Assembly: GCA_023053685.1 (NCBI GenBank) | Contig: JALIGW010000058.1 | Location: 687,001 to 751,000 of the forward strand | Source of the DNA: Diadophis punctatus similis | Taxonomy: Eukaryota > Chordata > Lepidosauria > Squamata > Dipsadidae | Length of the DNA: 64,000 nt | Direction: 5' to 3' | Part shown: piece by piece, positions 31,673-43,600 of the stretch | Layout of the letters: each line of letters begins with the position of its first letter | Numbering within the stretch: position 1 is the stretch's first letter | The notes under the pieces: generated by a model | Seen by the model: only the letters and a program-made list of their open reading frames with translations | Databases searched by the model: none | What the model was told of the DNA's origin: nothing | Made by a program: the position numbers and the translations under genes

Positions 31673-34600
31673 ATGGTAAGCGTGGTAAGACCACGGGCAC
31701 AAAGCCCGTTTAAGGACGGCGCCAGGACGGTTGGAGCTGGACCTCCTGCCAGGATGCCGGACGGGACCGCGGACTGTGCACAGATGGCCGGCTGGACTGG
31801 TTGGTCGAGTGTCCGATGGGACAAGCGGCCCCAGGGCCCAGGGCCAGCACAGGTGCGGCAAGGAAGCTGCCAGGACACAAGCAGTGCTCTGGCGGAGCCG
31901 CTCTGTGTGAGGCCGGGGGGGGGGGGGCACCACGACCCGTTGGCCGAGGCTGCTGGGGTGATTGGGGGGGTGGGTGAAGGGGCAGGGGGCACAGGACTGG
32001 GGAGGCCGGGCGGCAGTGGGGGAGATAAGGAGTGATTTCTGCTGCTTGGGTTGACTGAAGTGGGTAGGGGAGGATTTTTTTGGGGGGGGGAGAAAGGGGG
32101 AGTCAATATTCCTGGGGGCCTCCGGTGTGGAGGGAGGGCTGCAGAGGCTGCAGAAAGGAGGAGCTGGCTGTGGGGAAAACTGAGCCGTGGGTCACGAGGA
32201 CTGCCTGGGCATCTCACAGCCCCAAGAGCGTCTTGGAGGAGTAACCCAATCCGGGGGTGGACAGGTGTGGGTCCGGCTGGCAGGATGCCTGCAGCGGCCC
32301 CTAGAAGGAGCTCCCGGCAGCTCCGGCCTGGCTAAGAATAGCCCCCGCCTCAAGAAGCATCTTGGCTCTGGCCGGTTGCCTGTGGCCCAGGGACCAAGGA
32401 AGTGGCCAGGAGGCCTGGGAGAGGAGGAGAGCAGCTGCCCAGGAGGAGGAGGAGGAGGAGGAGGAGGAGGACAGCCGGATTGTCCAGCCAGGCAGACTTG
32501 GAGACCGTCCCCCAGGGGCTCCCCCAGCTCAGGGGCTCTTGGACCTCGACTTAGGGCTCTATCTGGGCCCCCCGGCCATGCTTGGAAGAAACCCAGGAAG
32601 AGATGACGGGGTTCCCTCCCCCCCTCCCCTTGTCTGGCAGCCCTTCCCCAGAGTGGAGCCCCTCCCTGCCTGGGGCTGCTTCTTCCTCCCTTTGAGCCAA
32701 GGAGTAGGGGGTGCACCGTCCTGCTTTTGGGGGGAGGAGCCGCCAGTGCCCAAAGCCTTGGCTGCCCTTGTGACCGAAGGTTGGAAGGCAGAGAAGCTGC
32801 GAATGGCCCTGGGACGCAGGTCAGCTGGGATGGGGGGGGCAGTGATTTCCCCTAGGCAGGCCCCGGCTGGCCCCCTCCCTACCCTTGGTCACCCCTGTGC
32901 TTGCCTTGCAGACGGACCAGCAGGCTGAGGCCCGCTCCTACCTCAGCGAGGAAATGATTGCGGGTGAGTGGGCAGGATGGGGCGGGAGGGTGGGGGGGGC
33001 ATAGGTGGACCCAGGACTCTGCTCGGGCGGGAGAGGTGGAGGCAGCGGTGGGTTGATCCCGGTTCGGCCCGGTTCGGTGAACCGGTAGCGGCGGCAGCGG
33101 GAGGCTCCGCCCACCCACCCGGGACGCTTCTGCGCAGTAGGGATGGGATTTAGAACCCACTACTGGGTGGAGGGCCCGGGGGTCCCAGAGTGGCTGGGAA
33201 CCAGTTCTAGAGCATAGTAGAGTTTGGCCAGGGGATGCCAGTCCTTGATGTATGACCACAATTGAGCCCAAAATTTCTGTTGCTAAGCAAGATGGTCGTT
33301 AAGTGAATCATGTCCCATTTTACAACCTTTCTTGTTATAATGGTTAAGTGAATTACTGCAGTTGATAAGTTAGGAACGTGGTCATTAAGCGAGTCTGGCT
33401 TTGCCTGTCTGAAGATCGTAAAAGGGGATCACGTGACCCCGGGACACGGCAACCGTCATAAATATGAACCAGTTGCCAAGCCTCTGAATTTTGGTCGCAT
33501 GACCATGGGATACTCCAAGGGTCGCAAGTGTGAAAATGGTCCTAAGTCACTTTATTCACTGCCGTCGTAACTTTGAGCTGTCACTAAACGAACCATTGCA
33601 ACGGGAGGGCTACCAAGAGCCACTTCTGAACGTTTGGGCTTGGGGGCTGGCCCAGTGGCCATTTGGACAACGGGGAGGCCAGTGAGGTTGGGGGCTGCTG
33701 CCTTTCTCTGGCAGAGGCTGAGCCCCCCCCCCTTGTGCCCCCCCCACTGCAGAGTTCAAGGCCGCCTTCGACATGTTTGATGCCGACGGGGGCGGCGACA
33801 TCAGCACCAAGGAGTTGGGGACGGTCATGAGGATGTTGGGCCAGACGCCCACCAAGGAGGAGCTGGACGCCATCATAGAGGAGGTGGACGAGGATGGTGA
33901 GAAGGGGCAGAAGACGGGAGGGGGGAAGGAAGAGCGGGGGCCTGGGGAGACCCCCACCTCCCCTGACTCTGGGCTGGGATTCCCCCCCCCTGCAGGCAGC
34001 GGAACCATCGACTTCGAGGAGTTCTTGGTGATGATGGTGAGGCAGATGAAGGAGGACGCCAAGGGCAAGTCGGAGGAGGAGCTGGCCGAATGCTTCCGCA
34101 TCTTTGACAGGTGGGCCTGGGTCCTTGGCCAGGGCAGGGGGGGGGTTGTCCGCTGGGGGAGGCAGGCTGGCCTTGGGGGGATGGGGAGGGTGTTCCTTTG
34201 TTTTATTTGTTCATTAGGGTTTTTATCCTGCCTTTACCGTATTTTTCGGAGTATAAGACGTACCTTTTTACCCTCAAAAAGAGGGTGAAAACTTGGGTGC
34301 GTCTTATATACCGAATGCAGCCCCACCCAGCCACCCCCACCCTTTGGCCTCTGCTGCCAGCAATTTACCTCTTTGCAGCAAACAGGGCAACGCACAAGAA
34401 GAGCACAAGAAGAAATGATCTGCCTCCCGACCTACAGCTGACTGAGGCTTGCAAGCCAAGTGGTAAAATGAAACTAACTACGGTGGCTGTAATGAGACAA
34501 TGCTGGGAGATAAACTGCTGGCAATGTTAGACTGCTGAAATTGCAAGAAGGCAAGCTATAGCTGCTGTGGCTTAGAGGTAGAGCTCTTGCCTCACAATCA

Positions 34601-37600
34601 GGAGGTTGTGAGTTCTATCCTAGGTAGAGGCAGATTCTGTTAATACGTTATTTTGTTAAATGTTTGTAGAGTGTTCAAATTATTAGACTTATTTTTTTTT
34701 ATTAAAAAGTTTTAAGAGTACAGAGTACATACATTTTTATCTCCCCCCCCCCTTTTCCACCCTCCACCCTTCCCCCCCTACTCTCCCACCCACCCACCCT
34801 GGACTTCCCAGAAAAAACACAAGGTATAATTTCAAAACAAAAAGTATAAAGCTATAAAATACTAAAACAAATTGTTAGTTCAAGAATACCTTATCCATTC
34901 TTAACTCTATGTAACTCCAAGAGCTTGAAAGTATAATCTAAAATTTCTCAAACAAATAACTATTAAACTATTTAGGTTATCTTAATCTGATACCTTTTCT
35001 GAATATATTCAGTCCACCTACTCCATTCCAATATATATCTTTCATTTGAGTGATCCTTAAGATAAGATGAAATCTTGGCCATTTCAGCAAGATGTGTCAC
35101 TTACCGTCCATTCTTCAATTGTAGGTATATCTTCCTTCTTCCAATATTGTGCCACCAGTAACCTGGCAGCAGTTATAATGTTCAAAATCAACTTAATCTC
35201 TATAACAGAACAGTCCGTAATTATTCCCAGCAAAAAAAAACTTGAGGTGTGAACTTGATCTTTTTCTTTAAAATATTTTGTATAATCCACCAAATTTTTA
35301 TCCAAAATGCCTTAATTTTTTTACAAGTCCACCATATATGAAAGTATGTAGCGTCCTCACATTCGCATCTCCAACATTTTAGCTGTAAATTTGGATACAT
35401 ACAAGCTAGTTTTTTGGGGTCTAAATGCCATCTATAAAATATTTTATAAAAGTTTTCTCTTAAATTTTGAGCCTGTGTAAATTTAACATTTCTGACCCAT
35501 ATCTTTTTCCACATATCCATCATTATAGGTTCTCCAATATTTTGAGCCCATTTTATCATACAGTCCTTAACTAGTTCTGATTCTGAATCTAATTCCAATA
35601 AAATATTATACAATCTTTTTATATGCATAGGGCCCTTATCTTTTATTTGTATAATCAGATTATCTTCATTTTTCAAAATACCAGTGTTTCGATCATCTTT
35701 CCATCTAGCCTGTAATTGTCCATATTGAAACCATGTTCTAGTTATTCCTTCCTCTTTCAATTTCTCGAACGGTTTTAATTGAAATGAAATTCCATCTTCA
35801 AAGAGAAGTTCTTTGTAAGTAATCTTATCTGATTTTTGTTCTACATTTATATTTTCTATCGTGTGTCTGGGTACTGTCCATAAAGGTAATTTCTCATTTA
35901 ATTTGCCTTGGTACTTTTTCCAGTCACGCAATAAAGCATTTCTTAGTATGTGACTCTTTTTTAAAAATATTTTTTTATTTTTTTTAATTAAATACACAAA
36001 ACTATACAACAATACAACAGTGACATACACAACAACAAATAAACATTTTGGGCTTTTCTGTTTAGCCCCTAACTCCAATAAGCTATCCTCGGAACTTTAC
36101 ATAATTTAAGTTACATTTTTTTTACTATAATAAACAACTATATCCGTATTATCTATATAGCCTTTTAAATCTATAGTTTTTACTTATATTAATATAAATA
36201 TACCATGTTACATTTAATGAATTTTTACACACAAATATCTTATATTATTCAGAGTTGGCAGATATACATTTTATACATTCCTTCTTTTTCTTAACCAATC
36301 AAAAAATTTGTTCCATATTATATAAAAGTCTGATTCTTGTTTATCCTTTAATTCCTTTGTTAATTTGTCCATCTCAGCGCAGTCCATTATCTTTCTAATT
36401 ATGTCCTCCTCTGTAGGCGTTTCACTGTTTTTCCAGAACTGCGCGTATATAATCCTAGCTGCCGTTAGAATGTGAATAGTAATGTATTGGATATCTTTGT
36501 TAACTCTTGGTTCAATGATGCCTAACAAGAAAAACTCGGGTTTATTAGAAACTTCTTCCTGGGTTATTTCTTTAATCCACTTCCCTATAATGGCCCAATA
36601 GCTCTTAGCTTTCTTACAGGTCCACCAGGTATGATAGTATGTGCCTATTTCTTTTTTGCATTTCCAACATAAGGCAGATGAATTCTGCGAAATCCTTGCA
36701 ATTCTTGTCGGTGGAAGGTGCCACCTTCTTAGTATGTGACTCTTAAAGGCTTTGTCTACTTTTTTATCATATACTAGGTAAGCATGCCACCCGTAGTACA
36801 AACCATATCCCTCAATGTTTAGCACCCTCTCTTCCGTTAAGTTAATCCAATCCGTAATTGCTGAGAGAACTGCTGCTTCATAATACAGTTTCAAATTAGG
36901 CATTTTTAATCCACCTCTTTCACGTACATCCTGCATAATCTTCTGATTTACCCTTGGCTTCTTGCCTGCCCAGATAAATTTGTTTATACCCTTTTGCCAC
37001 TCCTTCAAATTCTCATCCTTTTTAAGTATTGGTATCATTTGAAAGAGGAATAAAAATCTTGGTAAGATATTCATTTTAACTGCAGCTATCCTGCCCAGCA
37101 ATGACAATTGTAATTTCCCCCAATTTTCCATATCTTTCTGTATTTTTAACTAAAGTGGATCATAATTGTATTGATATAATTTTGTATTTGTGGACATAAT
37201 ATAAACCCCTAAATATTTAATCTTTTGGACTATCTCAAAACCTGTTACCATTTCTATTTCTTCTTTTTGGGTTCTTGTCATATTTTTAACTATTATTTTG
37301 GTTTTGGCTATATTTATTTTAAAACCAGATACTTGTTCGTAGGAATTGATTGCATCCATCAAAATACTAATAGATTGTAATGGTTGCGTCAAGGTAATAA
37401 CAACCAGGTCATCCGCAAACGCTCGTAGCTTGTATTCTTCCTGTCTAATTTTTATGCCCTTTATTGTGTCAAGCTCTCTTATTTATTTATTTTACTAAGT
37501 AATATTTCCAGACTCAAAATAAACAACAAGGGAGACAAGGGGCATCCTTGTCTCGTTCCCTTTTCTATGTTAAAATGATCTGTCAATCCACCATTAATTA

Positions 37601-40600
37601 TTATTTGGGCTGTTTGTTTTTGATATATTGCCCCAATGGATTGTACAAAATAATCTCCCATTTGTAACTTTTCTATTAACTTTAGTAAGAACCGCCAGTT
37701 CAATCTGTCAAAGGCTTTCTCGGCATCCAAAAAAACCAATGCTGCGGAAACCTGGTTGCTCTTTCCTAAATACTCTAATAAGTTAACAATTTGTCTAACA
37801 TTAGTTTTCATTTGTCTACCAATAATAAACCCAGTTTGATCATGATGTATCGTCTGTTGCAGAACTGTCACTAATCTATTAGCTAAAATTTTAGCAAAAA
37901 TTTTATAGTCTAGATTTAAAAGTGAGATCGGCCTATAATTTTTTGGGTCTGTATGATCTTGACCTTCTTTTGGGATCAGAGAAATAAAGGCAGTCTTACA
38001 AGTTGGAGGTACGTTACCTCCCTGTTGAATGTTATTAAGCAATTCTTTAAGTGGTTCCACCATTTCTTCCTGCAATTTTTTATAATAAACAGCAGTTAAA
38101 CCATCTGTCCCCGGGGCCTTTCCCACTTTTAACTGTTTAATTGCCAGTAATTAATTGCCGCTGCCTGGACGATGTTAGAGTCTGGATGGGGAAGAACCGG
38201 CTAAAACTTAACCCTGACAAGACTGAGTGGCTGTGGATATTGCCTCCTAAGGACTTGACCAATTGTCCCTCCTTGGTTCTTGGGGGGGAGAAATTAGCTC
38301 CCTCAGAACGGGTCCGCAATTTGGGTGTCCTCCTAGACCCACAGCTAAAATTGGAGCAACATCTTTCAGCTGTGGCTAGGGGGACCTTTGCACAAGTACG
38401 TCTTGTGCACCAATTGCGACCCTACTTGGAGAAGGAGGCACTTCTCACAGTCACTCATGCCCTTATCACCTCACGGCTGGATTACTGCAATGCGCTCTAC
38501 ATGGGGCTACCCTTGAAGAGTGTCCAGCGACTGCAATTGGTGCAAAATGCAGCTGCGCGAGCTGTGGTGGGTGTACCCAGATGCACCCACGTAACACCGA
38601 TCCTCCGCCAGCTGCATTGGCTGCCCATTAGTCTCCGGATCCAATTTAAGGTGTTGGTCGTTACCTTTAAAGCCCTACATGGCTCAGGGCCAGGTTACCT
38701 TCGGGACCGCATCCTGCCGCATACCTCCCTACGACCGGTTAGGGCCCACAGAGTCGGCCTCCTCCAGGTCCCATCAACCAAACAATGTCGGTTGGTGGGG
38801 CCGAGGGGGAGGGCCTTCTCTGTGGGAGCTCCCTCCCTGTGGAACCAGCTTCCCCCGGAGATCAGGACCATCCCCACCCTGCTGGCCTTCCGGAAAGCAA
38901 TAAAAACTTGGCTCTTCCGGCAGGCGGGGTGAAAGTGAGACCAACTAGATTAGATATGGGTCTCCCCCCCCTTGATTGTGAATATGAGATACTCTTTTTA
39001 ACTTTTGTATGTTTTTTTTAATTACTGTATTTTATATTTTGTAATGGATTCCAATATGTTGTGAGCCGCCCAGAGTCCCCTGGGAGTTGGGCGGCATAGA
39101 AATCCATTTAAATAAGAAAATAAATAAATAATAATAATAAAATTTCTTCTGAAGTTATCAATTGGTTTAAAATATCCCTCTGCACCTTAGTAATTGTATA
39201 AATATTTTGTTCCTGCAAATACCTGTCTATATCCTCTTATTTAACTTTATCCCCACTATATAATCCTGAATAAAACTCTAAAAAAGATTTTTTAATAAAT
39301 TCTTGTTCATAAACTTCTTTACCCTTATATCTAATTTTTTCAATAACTCTTGATTTTTGCTTCTTTCTTAACATGTATGCCAACCATCTCCCTGGTTTAT
39401 TTGCGTTGCTAAAAGTATTAAATTTAGCATACTGTAAATTAGTTGCCACTTGGTCTGCCATTTGCATGTTAAATTGACCCTTTAATAAATTAATTGTATT
39501 AGACTTATTTTTTAAAGACTGCTTTATTATTGTTCTAGACAACTTAACAAAATGAAGAAGCTTTTTAAAATAAATGCTTGCTCTGAAGAGGCCCAGTGCT
39601 ATTGTATCTTCTTTTAAATAGCAGAGAATACTTCCAGAAAGCCACATCAATTTTAAAGATCTGTAAAAGTATAATCTGAAATGTCCTGTTTTAGTATTAA
39701 GTATTAGTATTAAGTATTAGTATTAAAATAAGGCAGCTGAGAAACCCTGACTTAGTCATGTTTGGAGTAGATCTATTTAAATCAGGGGTGGCCAAACCGT
39801 GGCGCATGTGCCAAATGTGGCGCATTCTACGATTTCAAGTGGCGCATCCACCGTCGCGTTCCTCGGTATTGTGTCCAGGGCAGCCCGTTCTAAAAGAGAT
39901 TGTCTCGCGAGTTTGAGAAGTTTGAACTCGCGAGACTTTCTCTTTTAGAACGGGCTGCCCTGGACACAATACCGAGGGACGCGACGGAACAAGTCCCAGG
40001 TAGGACGCGCGTCTCGCAACTCTCCCCACCGCGCGCAGAGCCAAAGGGGCGGTGGGAGGCGAGGAAAGGAAGCGGCCGGCAGAGCCGAAGGGGAGGCTCT
40101 GCTGGCCGCCTCCTTTCCTTGCCTCCCACCGCTTTTCGGCTCTGCCGCCGCCACTGCCTGCTTTCCTCACCTCCCGCGTGCGGAACATGGCCCCAGCCCG
40201 CCGCTCCCCAAAGCCCAGCGCCGCAGGTGCCTTCAGGAGCCCTGAAGCTCTGCCGGCAGAGCCGAAGGGGAGGCGGGAGGCGAGGAAAGGAGGCGGCCGG
40301 CAGAGCTTCAGGGTCGGAGGTCTGGGGCTGTTGCGGCGACGGAGCCTTTCCTTCGGCTCCCACCGCTTTTCGGCTCTGCCGCCGCCGCTGCTGCCTCCTC
40401 CTTTCCTCGCCTCCCGCGGCAGGAGGCGAGGAAAGGAGGAGGCAGCAACGGCGGCAGAGCTGAAAAGCAGTGGGAGGCGAGGAAAGGAGTCGGCCGGCAG
40501 AGCTTCTTTGTGTCGGAGGTCCGGGGCTGTTGCGGCGACGGAGCCTCCCCTTCGGCTCCCACCGCTTTTTGGCTCTGCCGCCGCCGCCGCTGCTGCCTCC

Positions 40601-43600
40601 TCCTTTCCTCGCCTCTCGTGGTGGGAGGCGAGGAAAGGAGGAGGCAGCAACGGCGGCAGAGCCGAAAAGCAGTGGGAGGCAAGGAAAGGAGGCGGCTGGC
40701 AGAGCCTCCCTCCCGCCTCCCCCCGCCCACCTGGACGCCGGCATTTGCGTTCTTTTGCCCTCTGCGCATGCGCACAGGGTTCTGCGCATGCATAGAGGGC
40801 AAAACTCAAATGGCGGCATCCAGGCGGGCCCGCCCACCTGGGATGCTTGGGCCAATTGGCGCATGGGACGCTTCAGGTTGGCCACCACTGATTTAAATAA
40901 TTAGGAGGAGTTAGGGTGATTACATTTAAGAAAACTTTCTGGGATTAATATACTGCCATAATGTACATTTCTCCAATTCTTTGCCATTTCTATGGGTCAG
41001 GCACACATGCACAGAAATACACAGCAAACAGTGTATATCATCTGTGCTGTTTGCTGTTTGGCAAATTGCTGGGAGGCAGAGGCCTTTTTCCCTTGTTTTC
41101 CTCCCCCAAAACTAAGGTGCGTCTTATACTCCGAAAAATACGATATTTAGTTATATTTCGTATTTCTAAAGCACCCATCCCTCTCAAAGAGGGAGTCTTT
41201 GTAACTTCATGAGTAACTCCAAGTGGCAAATATACTTTAAGGATACGCCTCCTAGTCCCAAAGGGGATTCTTTTGAAGACGTTTTGCTTTTCACCCAAGA
41301 AGATGGTGGCGGATGGAAGGATTGATACTCCTTGCAGACAGCTGGTCATTTGCCTCCTTTTAGAGGGTCCCTGAAGCACTTGGAGGTTCATCTGTGTCCT
41401 CAGGGTCACCCGAGTGGTGCTCCTGGTTCTTGTAGTCTGCATTTATTTCTCTGGAAATCCGTTTCCAGGAACCAGGAGCACCACTCAGGTGACCCTGAGG
41501 ACACAGATGAACCTCCAAGTGCTTCAGGGACCCTCTAAAAGGAGGCAAATGACCAGCTGTCTGCAAGGAACACAAATCCTTCCATTCCCCACCGTCCTGT
41601 CAGAGCTGAAGAAGCTTCTTGGATGAGAAGGGAAACGTCTTTGAAGAAAAACCAGAAAGTCCAGTTGCCTCCTGTAAAAGCACTTTTGGGACAACCAGGA
41701 CCTGAATGGCGGAGATGCTCTGCAGACGAATGTACCTCCTCTTTTCCTTATAACAACAACCCTGTGAGGTGGATTGAGCTGGAGAGAGGGTTATCAGCAG
41801 GGGCGGGTTCCTATTTTTTTTACTACCACTCTGTGGGTGTGGCTTATTTTGTGGGTGTGGCTTGCCAGCCATGTGACTGGGTGGGCGTGGCTTGCCGGCC
41901 ATGTGACTGGGTGGGTGTGGCTTCTCAGACTGCTGAAGGGAGGGGAATGGAGATAGCTCCTGCCGCCCGTTCTTTCAGCGTCTCACGCGCTCCCTCAGCC
42001 ATCCTCCCCAGCTTGGTCTCACTGTGGGGTAGGAAGGCAGCACATGCGCAGTGCCGAAAGCTTGGCTTCTGGGCATGCGCAAAAGAATTTAAAAAAAATT
42101 TAAAAAAAATTTAAAAAATTTTTTTTAATGCCGGCGCCCAGGCACCAGCAACCGACCGCACCGGCACTGTGACGTCACCAGCAGGCCGCTACCGGTGCTA
42201 TAGAGTGGACCGCACTGGTAGGAACCCACCACTGGTTATCAGTATGGCTATCAGAAGTTATCAGTATGGCTTATGCGCCTGAGGCGGCACTAGAACTCAC
42301 CGTCTCCTGCTGATGGGTCCAAAAAAGTCACCCAGCCGGCTTTCATTGCTAAGGCGGGTCTGGACTTCACTCTCTCTCACTCTAGCCTGGTCCCTTGCCA
42401 CCAGGCCGGCCTGGCCTTTCGGGCTCCAGGCTCCAGCCCAGCAGAGTGTCAGCATTCAATGGGCCGAGCTGACCCCAAGTGTCCATTCTTGTTCACCTTC
42501 CCAAATGAAGACTGTCTGTCCTCCTCTAAAGTTAGCCCAAGGCTGGAGGATTCCATGACCCCGTGGCTCCAGGCGTGGCCTGGAAGAGAGGGCAGCTCCT
42601 TCCTGCCCTCCGGGCTGGTCTTTAGCTAGGGTCACAGATCAGCGTTTACCTGCTGGACATCACCCATCCAGTGAAGGTGAGAGAGAGAATGGCAACTCAG
42701 AATTTGTAACATACATTCATTCAGGTCCAATTGGATTGCATTGGCTGTTTTGGCAGCTGCCACACGCTGCTGGCTCACATTGAAGCGACTGCCCACGAGG
42801 GCTCCAAGTTCCAACAGCCACTGCTATTGGGCCAACTTCCAAGTAATAATCCCATAGCAAGCAAAACTCCGAGGCCCATTGCTCAAGCCTGAACACTGAC
42901 CCAACTGATCTAGGGTCTCCTGCCTGAGCAGGGGGTTGGACTAGAAGACCTCCAAGGTCCCTTCCAACTGTCTTATTCTGCCTTCTGGTTCTGTTCTCTG
43001 GATACGGCTTGTGTTGAGGCTGTGGGGGAAGGGGGAGGGGGGCGGTCTGGGGCTTTCCAAGTCCCAGGCTGGCCTTGTGGTGCTCAGCTCGACAGGATGT
43101 GCCCTCCGTGCTTCGGGTCAGAGTTGACCACACGGGGACAGATGTTTGCCCAATCTCAGCCTTTCCGTTCCTTCAAAGGCCTGGAGACTAAAACACATGA
43201 AGAACGGCTGCGGGATTTGGGTCTGGCGAGACTAAAGAAAAGAAGAATTAGGGGTGACAGGATAGCAGTCTTCCAGTATTTGAGGGGCTGCCACAAAAAA
43301 GGTGGGGGGGACTTATTCTCCAAAGCACCAGAAGGCAAGACAAGAAACAATGGATGGAAACTCATCAAAGAGAGAAGCAACCTCCTGGAACTAAGGAGAA
43401 ACTTCCTGACAGTGAGGACAATCAACCAGTGGAACTGCTTGCCACTAGAATAGCAATAGCAATAGCACTTAGACTTATATACCGCTTCATAGTGCTTTCC
43501 AGCCCTCTCTAAGCGGTTTACAGAGTTCAGCATATTGCCCCCAACAATCTGGGTCCTCATTTTACCGACCTCAGAAGGATGGAAGGCTGAGTCAACCTTG

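Noticed and set aside
34559..34632. Functional tRNA-Val gene
   Set aside because: Stem mismatches, a poor acceptor stem and its place inside a transposon-filled intron point to a SINE head.
39835..40904. Overlapping frames of up to 332 codons on both strands
   Set aside because: They coincide with a hAT MITE made of repeated GC-rich modules; shadows of the repeat.
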